Positions 8,444 through 17,606 are shown, numbered from the stretch's first letter. The stretch: 42,783 nucleotides of DNA from Bacteroidaceae bacterium (GCA_017410245.1 JAFQRE010000009.1:1-42783); one strand, 5' to 3'. Made by a program: numbers and translations. Notes: a model not told the origin generated them from the letters alone.

Positions 8444-9659
8444 ATGCTTTCAATATGCTTTGGTACAATAGGTTGCCTTGTATGGCATAGCCTTCTTGAG
8501 TATAATGTATATGGTCTTTTCTCATGCCTTTTTCTTTTACCCATGTTTCGCAAGAACCTTTTCCACCACCTATGGTAAACCAGTCCCATACAGCAATGTT
8601 ATTCTCTCTGCCATAGTTCTTTATGGTCTCTACGACGGTAGTAATTTTTTTATTCTCGGTGTAGTATGTCTTGCGTTTGCGTCTTTTGCGCAATTTGTTA
8701 TCGGCCGGAGTGGTGAGCAGGATAAGTGCCTCGGGGCTTTTATTACGTATAGAGGTGACAAGAGCGTCTATTTGTTCATAAAGGAGAGCCTCTGTGGTGA
8801 GAGCCGAAACAGACTCATTGGTACCCATCGAGATAATGACAAGTTGAGGCTCAAGCATGGCAAGTTTCTCGCCATAATTGCTCACTCTATTGTAGCACTC
8901 GTAGGTGGCACTGTTGTTGCCGATAGCGTGTAGAATAATACCTTTTTGGCCGTTCTCGAGTGATGCACCGAATATTATGGCGTGTTGGTTTTCGTAGCTA
9001 TTGGCTCCTTGCAGATGCATGTGGTGAATGGTATCGTTCCATGTAAAGTAGGTTTCTCCGGGGCGTATTGAGAAGGTGTTAAGTCCTTCGGGAGTATCGG
9101 CAGGAAGTAGTTGTGGAAACTTGTCGCTGGGTGTATGAAACAGGCGAAGTGTGTTGAACCCAATCTCTTCGCCATATCGGCTCATTGTCTCGAAGGTTAG
9201 GTCTATCTGATTGGTGACAGGTGTGATTGCAATACCACTGACGCCAACTTCGTTGCTAAACTTCTTGCCAATGATGCATCGGTGGTGTTGCCAACTATCG
9301 GGCGATGTGATGCGATAATCGGCCGGTTCGTTTGTCTTGCATATACGCAACGGTGCTATCAGTCCGCGACCGGCATTGCCCCATAGGTTTTGCAATGGAA
9401 GTCGTAATGCCTCACTGAAAAATCCAGCCTGCACATGTGAGTCACCTAAGTGGACTATTGAGATAATATCATGTTGTTTGCTTGTCGTATCGAGCAACGA
9501 CACCAAGCGGTTGAAGATAGGCGACCAATCGGCACCGTTGAACGTTATTGTATCGGCTTCGTGATTGACACATGATATACTGTCGGTCGCACCTATAGCG
9601 TGGCCTGAACATATCGCGCATAGAAGTATTGCGATGAATATATGCAATCTTTTTTTCAT
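8424..9659 (-). CDS. Secreted SGNH hydrolase of the MBOAT cassette (protein 1)
   Basis: 411 residues with a cleavable-type signal peptide (about 1-24). The SGNH blocks are intact: GDSH (72-75, nucleophile S74), a Gly near 247 followed by N248-N249, GTNE (279-282, N281), and the D382/H385 pair in KDHIHYT. Such enzymes either remove O-acetyl groups or transfer them to glycans. It sits between the second SGNH gene (4-base overlap) and the MBOAT gene (20-base overlap), the arrangement of a coupled acyl-transfer machine like PatA/PatB/Ape1 or AlgI/AlgJ/AlgX. Whether it is the transferase or the esterase is unknown. Confidence 0.85.
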   Translation of the reverse strand: MKKRLHIFIAILLCAICSGHAIGATDSISCVNHEADTITFNGADWSPIFNRLVSLLDTTSKQHDIISIVHLGDSHVQAGFFSEALRLPLQNLWGNAGRGLIAPLRICKTNEPADYRITSPDSWQHHRCIIGKKFSNEVGVSGIAITPVTNQIDLTFETMSRYGEEIGFNTLRLFHTPSDKFPQLLPADTPEGLNTFSIRPGETYFTWNDTIHHMHLQGANSYENQHAIIFGASLENGQKGIILHAIGNNSATYECYNRVSNYGEKLAMLEPQLVIISMGTNESVSALTTEALLYEQIDALVTSIRNKSPEALILLTTPADNKLRKRRKRKTYYTENKKITTVVETIKNYGRENNIAVWDWFTIGGGKGSCETWVKEKGMRKDHIHYTQEGYAIQGNLLYQSILKAYEQHIR

Positions 9660-11119
9660 TGAGCAATGTTTATTGTGTCGGGTTGTGCCGAGGGTGTGTT
9701 TTTGCCACTATTCTCAATGGCATATTTGAAGGCTTTTACAAACTCTTGTGCAAGGGGTTCACCACCGACATGATTGATATGAGTATAGTCTTTGCTTGCC
9801 CACTTGTTTTCGACAAAGGCCGGCATACCGCCCAATTGTTGCATAGCTTCGTAGCAGTCCCAGAAGAGACATTGCGATTGTATAGCAGCATTGCGTTGAG
9901 CTTTTATCATACCATGTACCGCTTCCATGGTTTTTATTTCCCCGTCTTGATTTTGGCAACGGTCGCCTATTCCCATAATGAGAATGTCGGTTGTAGGGAA
10001 AGCCTCTCGAAGATGTGCTACCGACTCTATGAGTTGTTGGGTATAGGGCGAGTAATGAGTGATAGAGGCCGTCATGCGATTGAGCCCATATTGTAGTACA
10101 ATGAGGTCGTAGGGAATAGCCTCGTCGAGTTCTTGCAGACGGTTTATAGGAAATTGAGCCAATGTTGTTCCACTGTATCCGCGCATCGATATGTTGTCGA
10201 TGGCTATGCCCTCTGTGTCGTCGAGCCAAGTACCCCAAAAAGCTACGTTGGGGCTACTGCAACGTACCTCGAGCAATGCTGTGGGGTCTTGTAGTGTGAT
10301 AAATTGAGCCTTTGTATCGGGCACAACGTCGTATGTGTATGTAGCCGAGTCGGTTTTAACCATGATAACAGCCGAGTCCTCGGCTATAAAACCTATGGTA
10401 GATACATTCCACTTGTCGATGTAACGCAACTTGTTTACACCCTTGAGTCGGGTATATGCCTCGCCCTCGGCACGGTGTATCTGCAACGGGAGAGAGGTGA
10501 GTTGAGGTTGTTGCTGTTCTGTGGCAACGTTGTATGTATTCCACCCCTTGTCTGTTTGGTTTATAGAACGACGAAATCCCGGAAAATCGCTGTGCATGGC
10601 CATGTAGCCTACGCCACAACCACCATAAATATCTTGGAGTAAGGCGCGTACGTTCTGGGTGAAGATGTCGGCTTCTATAAACGAGTCTCCTAAAAAGGCA
10701 ATGCGTATGGGGCGTTGTAGTGTGTTGCGATTTTCTATGGCTTGTATCAGGTTGCGCAATCCTATCTGTTGCGCCGAATAGTCCTCTATAAGAGTAATGT
10801 CGCCGTCTTTGCGTTTTACGTTGGTAATGACAGGTTGAGTCTCCTCAATCTCTTGAGTAGAGGGCATAGTATCGGCAATGACCAATGTATTGGTATCAAT
10901 AGGTGCGGTCATCTCCTGCATCGATACAAAGTAGCCGTTGTTTTTTTCGGGAGTATCAGTTGTTGGTTGGGCGGCCTCATTCGAACGTAGGTCGCTCAGT
11001 ATATCTATCTGCTTGGTAGTGAAGTTTATTTCGATGGGTGGTATCAGCGATAGGGCCAACAATAGTCCTATTGTAAGCACGAGTAACCACACCACTTGTG
11101 TAAGATAGTTTCTTTTCAT
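9656..11119 (-). CDS. Membrane-anchored SGNH hydrolase of the MBOAT cassette (protein 2)
   Basis: 487 residues. An uncleaved-looking N-terminal membrane segment (about 8-27) is followed by a linker rich in Thr, Pro and Glu (about 45-105) and then an SGNH domain: GDSF (144-147, S146), G314 in RGYSGTT, QYGLNRM with N347, and the pair D444/H447. The domain is larger than usual, with an insertion of about 130 residues between blocks I and II. It is the first gene of the three-gene cassette. Anchoring beside the MBOAT protein makes it the better candidate for the acyl-transferring partner. This assignment is inference from topology only. Confidence 0.83.
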   Translation of the reverse strand: MKRNYLTQVVWLLVLTIGLLLALSLIPPIEINFTTKQIDILSDLRSNEAAQPTTDTPEKNNGYFVSMQEMTAPIDTNTLVIADTMPSTQEIEETQPVITNVKRKDGDITLIEDYSAQQIGLRNLIQAIENRNTLQRPIRIAFLGDSFIEADIFTQNVRALLQDIYGGCGVGYMAMHSDFPGFRRSINQTDKGWNTYNVATEQQQPQLTSLPLQIHRAEGEAYTRLKGVNKLRYIDKWNVSTIGFIAEDSAVIMVKTDSATYTYDVVPDTKAQFITLQDPTALLEVRCSSPNVAFWGTWLDDTEGIAIDNISMRGYSGTTLAQFPINRLQELDEAIPYDLIVLQYGLNRMTASITHYSPYTQQLIESVAHLREAFPTTDILIMGIGDRCQNQDGEIKTMEAVHGMIKAQRNAAIQSQCLFWDCYEAMQQLGGMPAFVENKWASKDYTHINHVGGEPLAQEFVKAFKYAIENSGKNTPSAQPDTINIAQ

Positions 11120-11163
11120 TTCTTTGGGTAGTCTTAGTAGGCTTTAAAGCCGTTTTAGGAGGG

Positions 11164-11171
11164 CAAAAGTA
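11164..11171 (-). promoter_or_regulatory. Probable -7 box of the SGNH/SGNH/MBOAT cassette
   Basis: The complement of CAAAAGTA reads TACTTTTG, matching TAnnTTTG, 44 bases before the ATG at 11119. No clear TTG is found at the right distance upstream, so the promoter is only partly supported. Confidence 0.45.
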
Positions 11172-11269
11172 ATAAAAATGAGTGAAATAAGATAAATTAG
11201 TACGACAGAAATAGCGGAATGTTGAATTTATTTATAAATTAGCACCCTAATACAACAATTGGTCGATAG

Positions 11270-12709
11270 ATGTTACTACAATTATTCATATCATCGTGGT
11301 TTGTCAAGGTCATGTATATTACCTATGGCTTGTTGATTGTGAGTAGTATATTTGTTATAGTATCGGAGAATCGCAATGCATCGAAAAGTCTTGCGTGGAT
11401 ATTGGCTCTCATCTGTCTGCCTGTTGTGGGATTGGTGTTGTATTTGCTATTCGGTCAGAGCCTGCGTCGTGAGTCGATGCTGTCAAAGGTTAATAGAGAA
11501 AAGTTGTTCAATTCCAATAAGTTGCCCGATGTAGATGTTGATAGCCTCACGTTGAGCGAAAACAACAAGCAACTGATAAAAATGTGCAATCGATTGGAGG
11601 CATCGCGTTTTTATCCCGGCAATAATGTGCGAATGTATGTGCGAGGCAATGATAAGTTTGACGATATGTTGAATGATATCAATTTGGCTCAAAAATTTGT
11701 TCACATACAATATTTCATCATTCGTGACGATGCTTTAGGACGCAGGGTGCGAGATGCCTTGGTTGCTGCTGTGAAGCGTGGCGTAGAAGTACGGCTGTTG
11801 TATGACGATATGGGTAGTTTCACGACATCTCGCCGATTCTTCAAGGATATGAAGCAGCAAGGTATAGAGGTGCGAGCCTTTATGCGTATATTTCAGTTCC
11901 GTCCATCGTGGCGACTCAACTTTCGCAATCACCGCAAAATTGTAGTAGTAGATGGTATTGTAGGCTATATAGGAGGTATGAATATAGCCGACCGTTATGT
12001 CAATGGAGATGCCGATTTGAGTTGGCGCGATACACATATACGCATTGAGGGACCGGCTGTTCATGGCTTGCAGATGTCGTTTTCGGTAGATTGGTGCTAC
12101 GAAAGTAATACCGTTTTGTCGGACGAAAAGTATTTTCCGCGCTTGGCTCCCATGGGAGATAAAGGTGTCCAGATAGTAATGTCGGGGCCTACCGGGCCAT
12201 GGAGTACTATAGCAATGATGTGCGAGAAGATAGTCTCGATGGCACAAGAGTATGTCTATATCCAAACACCCTATTTCCTCCCTACCGATTCGCTGGTATA
12301 TGCGTTGCAAGTGGCAGCTATGTCGGGTGTAGATGTGCGTATTATGATACCCGACCGCACCGATTGGGTGGTAATGCGCTGGGGTTCATTTTCCTATATT
12401 TCTCAAATGCTCAATGCCGGTGTGAAAGTATATCTGTATAAACCCGGTATGTTGCATGCCAAGACCATTGTAGCCGATGACGAGTTGGTGTCGATAGGGT
12501 CGGCCAATTTTGATTTCCGTAGTTTTGAGCACAATTTTGAAACCAATGCACTGGTCTATGGTGCCGATATGGCGCTGCGTGTGAAGCGAGATTTTATGAC
12601 CGATATGCAGCAGTGTGTATTGATAGACAATCTTGCCGAGTGGCGCCAACGACCATTTGTCCAGAAAGTTTGTGAGTCGGTAGTGCGTTTGGTCAGTCCG
12701 GTATTGTAA
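11270..12709 (+). CDS. cls: Cardiolipin synthase
   Basis: 479 residues, the usual bacterial length. Two N-terminal membrane segments (about 11-31 and 41-61) precede two phospholipase D domains with complete HKD motifs: H221-K223-D228 followed by GGMN, and H396-K398-D403 followed by GSANFD. The enzyme condenses phosphatidylglycerol (or related lipids) to cardiolipin at the inner membrane. It diverges from the SGNH/MBOAT cassette across a 150-base spacer in which I found no clear plus-strand promoter. Confidence 0.95.
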   Translation: MLLQLFISSWFVKVMYITYGLLIVSSIFVIVSENRNASKSLAWILALICLPVVGLVLYLLFGQSLRRESMLSKVNREKLFNSNKLPDVDVDSLTLSENNKQLIKMCNRLEASRFYPGNNVRMYVRGNDKFDDMLNDINLAQKFVHIQYFIIRDDALGRRVRDALVAAVKRGVEVRLLYDDMGSFTTSRRFFKDMKQQGIEVRAFMRIFQFRPSWRLNFRNHRKIVVVDGIVGYIGGMNIADRYVNGDADLSWRDTHIRIEGPAVHGLQMSFSVDWCYESNTVLSDEKYFPRLAPMGDKGVQIVMSGPTGPWSTIAMMCEKIVSMAQEYVYIQTPYFLPTDSLVYALQVAAMSGVDVRIMIPDRTDWVVMRWGSFSYISQMLNAGVKVYLYKPGMLHAKTIVADDELVSIGSANFDFRSFEHNFETNALVYGADMALRVKRDFMTDMQQCVLIDNLAEWRQRPFVQKVCESVVRLVSPVL

Positions 12710-12766
12710 TAGAAGTTTTGCTATAAGATGATTTAGGGTGGAAGAAGTTTTTATTTCTTTCCTATT

Positions 12767-12798
12767 TTTGGTGTATCGTGTGATATTTACTAATTTTG
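12767..12798 (+). promoter_or_regulatory. Promoter of the M16 peptidase-dusB unit
   Basis: TTTG (12767-12770), 20 bases, then TAATTTTG (12791-12798), a full match to the Bacteroidota form. The ATG at 12819 lies 20 bases beyond. The promoter sits inside the longer GTG frame that begins at 12738, which argues that the longer frame is not the true start. Confidence 0.8.
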
Positions 12799-12818
12799 CA
12801 CCTCATTATAAAGATCCG

Positions 12819-14045
12819 ATGAATATATTTCAGACACATATTCTACCCAATGGTCTGCGATTGGTACATTGTCCGCACTCGGGCGGTGTGTCGTATTGTG
12901 GATTTATTGTCAATGCCGGTTCACGCGATGAAGAGTGCGAAGAGCATGGACTGGCTCACTTGGTTGAGCACACCATTTTCAAGGGTACGACGCATCGTCG
13001 AGCCTATCATATACGCAACCGCATGGAGTCGGTGGGAGGAGAATTGAATGCATTTACCTCTAAGGAAGAGACAGTTATATATAGCATATATCCATCGCAA
13101 TATCAAGAGAGGGCTATGGAGCTGTTGGGCGATTTGGTTGCTCATGCATCGTTTCCCGATGCCGAGTTTGACAAAGAGCGGGGTGTGGTGATAGAGGAGA
13201 TAGAGATGTATAGAGATACACCTTCCGAGTTGATTTATGATGAGTTTGAAAATCGGCTCTTTGCCAATCACTCACTGGGACACAATATCTTAGGTACCCC
13301 TGAAGGCCTCGAACTGATAGGCCCCGAGAGAGCTCGTAAATTTCTTGCCAAGCATTATCTGCCCCGACACATGGTTTTTTTTTCGTTGGGTAGCATGCCT
13401 TTTGACAAAGTTGTGCGATGTGCCGAGCGATACTTTCAAGCATTGATTGACGCACCCGATGTGCGTCATCGAGTAGCCCCTATTGCCATAGAGCCATTTG
13501 CCGAAAGAGTGTCGTGTGATACGCATCAGGCACATGTGGTGTGGGGTTGTCGTACTTATGACCTTTATGACTCTCGACGGCTACCTATGTTGTTGTTAAA
13601 CAATATTTTGGGTGGCCCATGTCTCAACAGTTTGCTCAATGTGGCATTGCGTGAACAGCGAGGCTATGTATATACGGTAGAGTCGGCTGTAACCAACTAT
13701 ACCGACACCGGTATATTTTCTATTTACTTTGGTACCGATGAGCGTCATATCGACAAATGTATGCATCGGGTCAAGCACGTGCTTGATGAGGTGCGAAATA
13801 ACTACTTTACCGAAGCACGTTTGTGTGCTGCCAAAAAACAATATTTGGGACAACTGCAAGTTGCCGAAGATAATAATGAAGGATTGGCACTTGCTATAGG
13901 AAAAAGTTTTATGCGCTATGGCAATATGCTATCGTCCGATGAGCAACGTCGTCGTATAGAGGCTATTACGCTCGATGATATGCGCATGGTGGCCCGAGAG
14001 ATGCTCGATGCCGATACATGGTCTTCGTTGATTTTCTGTTCGTAA
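12819..14045 (+). CDS. M16-family zinc metallopeptidase
   Basis: 408 residues from the ATG at 12819 (MNIFQTHILPNGLR). The inverted zinc motif HLVEH gives H47, E50 and H51, and the third ligand is likely E127 in VVIEEIE, 76 residues on. An N-terminal active domain and a C-terminal inactive-type domain are both present, as in single-chain bacterial M16B enzymes (PqqL/YmxG-like). There is no signal peptide, so it should act in the cytoplasm. A promoter lies just upstream, and dusB begins 12 bases after the stop. The natural substrate of these enzymes is often unknown. Confidence 0.9.
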   Translation: MNIFQTHILPNGLRLVHCPHSGGVSYCGFIVNAGSRDEECEEHGLAHLVEHTIFKGTTHRRAYHIRNRMESVGGELNAFTSKEETVIYSIYPSQYQERAMELLGDLVAHASFPDAEFDKERGVVIEEIEMYRDTPSELIYDEFENRLFANHSLGHNILGTPEGLELIGPERARKFLAKHYLPRHMVFFSLGSMPFDKVVRCAERYFQALIDAPDVRHRVAPIAIEPFAERVSCDTHQAHVVWGCRTYDLYDSRRLPMLLLNNILGGPCLNSLLNVALREQRGYVYTVESAVTNYTDTGIFSIYFGTDERHIDKCMHRVKHVLDEVRNNYFTEARLCAAKKQYLGQLQVAEDNNEGLALAIGKSFMRYGNMLSSDEQRRRIEAITLDDMRMVAREMLDADTWSSLIFCS

Positions 14046-14057
14046 AAAAGGAAAAAT

Positions 14058-15044
14058 ATGAAAATAGGAACCGTAGATTTGGGAACACAGCCTGTTTTGT
14101 TGGCGCCGATGGAGGACGTTACCGATACCTCTTTCCGCTTGTTGTGTAAGGAGTTTGGTGCCGATATGGTATATACCGAATTTGTCAGTGCCGATGCGTT
14201 GGTGCGAAGTGTCGAGGCTACTCGTCGCAAATTGCATATATGCGATGAAGAGCGCCCTGTGGTCATACAAATCTATGGCCGATATGTTGAGTCGATGGTA
14301 GAAGCAGCACGTTTGTGTGAGGAGGCTCGCCCCGATATTATCGATATCAACTTTGGCTGTCCGGTGAAGAAAGTGGCCGGTAAAGGTGCCGGAGCAGGTA
14401 TGCTGCGCGATGTGCCTAAGATGCTCGATATAACCCGTTCGGTCGTCAAGGCTGTCAATACCCCGGTGACGGTAAAGACTCGGTTGGGCTGGGATTGTGA
14501 GTCAAAGATTATTGTCGAGTTGGCCGAGCAATTGCAAGATTGTGGCATAGCAGCCTTGGCAATTCATGGTCGTACACGCAGTCAGATGTACACCGGAGAG
14601 GCCGATTGGACCTTGATAGGAGAGGTGAAGAACAATCCTCGAATGCACATACCCATTATCGGTAACGGCGATGTGACTACTCCGCAACGGGCCAAAGAGT
14701 GTTTCGACCATTATGGCGTAGATGCCATCATGGTGGGACGTGGCGCAATAGGTGCTCCTTGGATTTTTAAGGAGATTAAGCACTATCTGCTCACCGGTGA
14801 GGAGTTACCCCCGCTGACAGTTGCCGAACGCATGAATGTCATACGCCGTCAGTTGCATGAGAGTGTAGCTCGTCTTGATGAGCGTCGTGGCATCACTCAT
14901 ATACGCCGACATTTGGCTGCAACTCCACTCTTTAAGGGTATTCCCAATTTTCGCGATACACGCATAGCTATGTTGCAGGCATCTACAATGCCTCAACTGC
15001 TCGAAATACTTGAAAGGATAGAAAACGAAATCCTGAAAGGGTAG
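14058..15044 (+). CDS. dusB: tRNA-dihydrouridine synthase (DusB type)
   Basis: 328 residues. The FMN-binding barrel starts with LLAPMEDVTD, the active-site cysteine is C101 in INFGCP, followed by KKVAGKGAGAGMLRD, and the sequence GNGDV is in its usual later position. The enzyme reduces uridine to dihydrouridine in tRNA D-loops using FMN and NADPH. It is the second gene of a two-gene unit with the M16 peptidase and ends 15 bases from the convergent WG-repeat gene, with no hairpin between them. Confidence 0.94.
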   Translation: MKIGTVDLGTQPVLLAPMEDVTDTSFRLLCKEFGADMVYTEFVSADALVRSVEATRRKLHICDEERPVVIQIYGRYVESMVEAARLCEEARPDIIDINFGCPVKKVAGKGAGAGMLRDVPKMLDITRSVVKAVNTPVTVKTRLGWDCESKIIVELAEQLQDCGIAALAIHGRTRSQMYTGEADWTLIGEVKNNPRMHIPIIGNGDVTTPQRAKECFDHYGVDAIMVGRGAIGAPWIFKEIKHYLLTGEELPPLTVAERMNVIRRQLHESVARLDERRGITHIRRHLAATPLFKGIPNFRDTRIAMLQASTMPQLLEILERIENEILKG

Positions 15045-15059
15045 TATAGTTGCTTGTGT

Positions 15060-16148
15060 TTACTTGATACGCAATGTGTTCATTGCACTGCCTAAACCAA
15101 GCGACTGCATAAGATAGTCTTTGGGTACGTTGTCGTATTGCGGATTGACAATGAAAAATCCTTTTTCATTGATAAAACCCCATACCGTGCCGGTCTGTAC
15201 AGCAGCGCACCCATCTACAAAGGGGTAGGCCTCAAAAAATTGTCGTTTAATCGCAATGCTTCCGCTGTGGTCTATATAACCCCATTTGCCACGTATCTTT
15301 ACAGGAGCCAAGCTGCCATCGCCAAAGGGGCGTATGTCTTGAAATACAGGTTGTATAACGCACTTGCCCGTTTCGTCGCACCAGCCCCATTTGTCGCCAC
15401 TGCGCACCATGTACCACAACTTGTCGGGTAGCATTTCGTCATAGGCATGAGATTGGATAATAGTACCTTTGCGGTCTATGATATAATATCCATTGGGAGT
15501 CTTGACGATGGCATGTCCTTTGTCGTTGAATGTGAGGGCTTTCTCATATTGGCAGGCAATCATACTTTCGCCTCTTAGGTTGATATAACCCCATTTGCCT
15601 TCGCTGTCTTGTACTGCGGCCAATCCCAGTCGGAAATCGCTAACGGCTTGATATTGAGGTTTGACAACTTCGTTGCCGTCTTTGTCGATAAAGCCCCATA
15701 AGAGCTTGCCTTTCTTGACAACGGCAATGGCTGCCAAACCCTCGATAAAGACTCTTACGCTATGTGTGTCGCGAAGCGATATTTTTATGTCGCCCCTCTC
15801 ATTGATAGCTCCGGGCATATCGCCTTCTTTTATAACCCAAGCCATACCCTCGCTGAAGACGGTAGTCTTGTCATATATTCCGGTGATTTTATACTCTCCT
15901 TCTCGATCGATATAGTGCCACTTGTTGTTGGCATCTTGAACTGTGGCAATATCGTTGTAGAAAAGCGAAGTATTCTTGTACGGGAGGGTAAATAAAGGGG
16001 CGTCCTCGTATGTGATACATCGGCAACTATCATCGCCAAAGACAAGCAGATAGCCGGTTTGTGGACGCATGGCATTGTCCGACTTGCCACAAGCTGTAGT
16101 GAGGGCTATCAGTAAGGCTCCAATGAGTATGTTGAATATCTTTTTCAT
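15060..16148 (-). CDS. WG-repeat lipoprotein
   Basis: 362 residues with a lipoprotein signal ending at cysteine C20 (LTTAC). The rest is at least six WG repeats of about 40-50 residues, seen as variants of WGYIDxxG followed by a PQY-like end (for example LLWGFIDKDGNEVVKPQY, KWGYINLRGE, KWGWCDETGK, KWGYIDHSGS, VWGFINEKGF). WG repeats form beta-structured scaffolds; their binding partners are largely unknown. The gene diverges from the dcw cluster across 155 bases and occupies the position just before rsmH, where mraZ would often be. A functional link to division is not shown. Confidence 0.88.
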   Translation of the reverse strand: MKKIFNILIGALLIALTTACGKSDNAMRPQTGYLLVFGDDSCRCITYEDAPLFTLPYKNTSLFYNDIATVQDANNKWHYIDREGEYKITGIYDKTTVFSEGMAWVIKEGDMPGAINERGDIKISLRDTHSVRVFIEGLAAIAVVKKGKLLWGFIDKDGNEVVKPQYQAVSDFRLGLAAVQDSEGKWGYINLRGESMIACQYEKALTFNDKGHAIVKTPNGYYIIDRKGTIIQSHAYDEMLPDKLWYMVRSGDKWGWCDETGKCVIQPVFQDIRPFGDGSLAPVKIRGKWGYIDHSGSIAIKRQFFEAYPFVDGCAAVQTGTVWGFINEKGFFIVNPQYDNVPKDYLMQSLGLGSAMNTLRIK

Positions 16149-16170
16149 AGTCGTAAATAGGGTCGATGCA

Positions 16171-16178
16171 CAAAGTTA
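16171..16178 (-). promoter_or_regulatory. Probable -7 box of the WG-repeat lipoprotein gene
   Basis: The complement of CAAAGTTA reads TAACTTTG, matching TAnnTTTG, 22 bases before the ATG. Upstream by 21 bases is TTTC, one base from TTTG. Confidence 0.5.
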
Positions 16179-16231
16179 AAAATAATAGTGTGAAAAAATG
16201 AAATTTGTCACAAAAAATTGATTAAAGAGTA

Positions 16232-16262
16232 TGTGCCGATAGAATGTTTTTTGCTAACTTTA
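16232..16262 (+). promoter_or_regulatory. Possible promoter of the dcw cluster
   Basis: TGTG (16232-16235), 19 bases, then TAACTTTA (16255-16262). Each box differs by one base from the Bacteroidota form. The rsmH start lies 41 bases downstream. No TGGG-type repeats, the usual MraZ sites, are seen in the 155-base spacer. Confidence 0.4.
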
Positions 16263-16303
16263 CACGAAAATAGCAAATCGTATCTATAACACAAGAAATA
16301 TAT

Positions 16304-17212
16304 ATGCAACAGCCTGTATATCATATACCTGCGTTACTTGAAGAGTGTATGCAAGGACTCGATATTAAACCCTCTGGAACCTATGTCGATGTGACATTTG
16401 GAGGTGGAGGACACTCGCGCGAGATTTTGAGCCGATTGGGCAAGGACGGACACTTGTACTCTTTCGATCAAGATGAAGATGCGCAGCGCAATATTGTCGA
16501 TGATGAAAGGTTTACGTTTGTCTATAGCAACTTCAAATATCTCAAAAATTTCATGCTATATCATGGGGTTGAGGGAGTAGATGGAATTTTGGCCGATTTG
16601 GGTGTTTCGTTTCATCACTTCGACGAGTCGGAACGTGGATTCTCGTTTCGCTTTGATGCTCCCCTCGATATGCGCATGAACAAAAAAGCTCGTCTTACTG
16701 CTGCCGAAATATTGGCAACATATAGCGATGATAGATTGGCGCAATTATTCGCTCTATATGGAGAGATGCGCAATGCACGACGCATAGCCTCGGCTATTGT
16801 AGCTCGACGTGCCAGTGGCGGTGTGAAAACTACCGGCGAGTTGTTGGACGTAGTTGCTCCTTTCATCAATCGCAAGCAAGAGAAGAAGGAGTTGGCCCAG
16901 ATTTTCCAGTCTTTGCGAATTGAGGTCAATAACGAAATGGACAGCTTGAAGAGTATGCTGAACCAAGCCACTCAGTTGCTCAAGCCCGGAGGGCGATTGG
17001 TGGTGATAACTTATCACTCGCTCGAGGACCGTATTGTCAAGAATTTTATCAAGACCGGCAATGTGGAGGGTGTTATGGAGAAAGACTTTTATGGCCGTGT
17101 CAAAGCACCGCTACAGGCAGTCAATAACAAGGTGATAGTGCCTACCGACGAGGAGGTTGAGCGCAATCCGCGTGCTCGTAGTGCCAAACTGCGCATCGCT
17201 CAAAAAATGTAA
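16304..17212 (+). CDS. rsmH: 16S rRNA m4C1402 methyltransferase RsmH
   Basis: 302 residues. The SAM-binding motif is DVTFGGGGHS (about 29-38), followed by the family segments GILADLGVSFHHFD and ERGFSFRFDAPLDMRMN, and the C-terminal ITYHSLEDRIVKNF. The enzyme methylates C1402 of 16S rRNA at the ribosomal P site. It is the first gene of the dcw cluster here, followed by ftsL after 6 bases. Confidence 0.96.
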   Translation: MQQPVYHIPALLEECMQGLDIKPSGTYVDVTFGGGGHSREILSRLGKDGHLYSFDQDEDAQRNIVDDERFTFVYSNFKYLKNFMLYHGVEGVDGILADLGVSFHHFDESERGFSFRFDAPLDMRMNKKARLTAAEILATYSDDRLAQLFALYGEMRNARRIASAIVARRASGGVKTTGELLDVVAPFINRKQEKKELAQIFQSLRIEVNNEMDSLKSMLNQATQLLKPGGRLVVITYHSLEDRIVKNFIKTGNVEGVMEKDFYGRVKAPLQAVNNKVIVPTDEEVERNPRARSAKLRIAQKM

Positions 17213-17218
17213 AGAGTA

Positions 17219-17599
17219 ATGAAAGAAGAGAAAATGGAGAAAAAAGAGGAGCGGAAAGCAAAGTCGGCCAAGTGGAAAAGGAATATAGGCTTGCTATTGA
17301 ATGGCAAGTTTTTCCCGCGCGAAATTTTTACCAATAATTGGGGCTTAATGCTTACAATTGTGGTGTTGTTTGTGGCATCAATTGCCCATCGCAACATGTA
17401 TATGGTGCAGTTGAATAAGATAAAAATGCTGGAAGTGCGACTGACCGACCGTCGTACCGATAGACTGTTGCTTGAGTATGAGCGCGATGAGAACCTGCGA
17501 TTGCACGAAATATCGGAGGCTGTGGAACGTCATGATATCCCATTGATAAGTTCGCCTGAACCCAAAGTGGAAATCGCAGTGTCTAACCCTATAGAGTAA
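17219..17599 (+). CDS. ftsL: FtsL-like cell division protein
   Basis: 126 residues: a basic N-terminal cytoplasmic part of about 40 residues, one membrane segment (about 42-58) and a periplasmic coiled coil (about 62-105). FtsL sequences diverge strongly, so the call rests on this topology and on its place between rsmH and ftsI, where ftsL is found in most bacteria. It should join FtsQ and the FtsW/FtsI synthase in the divisome. Confidence 0.85.
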   Translation: MKEEKMEKKEERKAKSAKWKRNIGLLLNGKFFPREIFTNNWGLMLTIVVLFVASIAHRNMYMVQLNKIKMLEVRLTDRRTDRLLLEYERDENLRLHEISEAVERHDIPLISSPEPKVEIAVSNPIE

Positions 17600-17606
17600 C
17601 TGTAAG

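Noticed and set aside
12738..12818. GTG start giving a 435-residue M16 peptidase
   Set aside because: The added residues are hydrophobic and unlike the family, and a full promoter (12767-12798) lies inside them. The ATG at 12819 gives the standard N-terminus.
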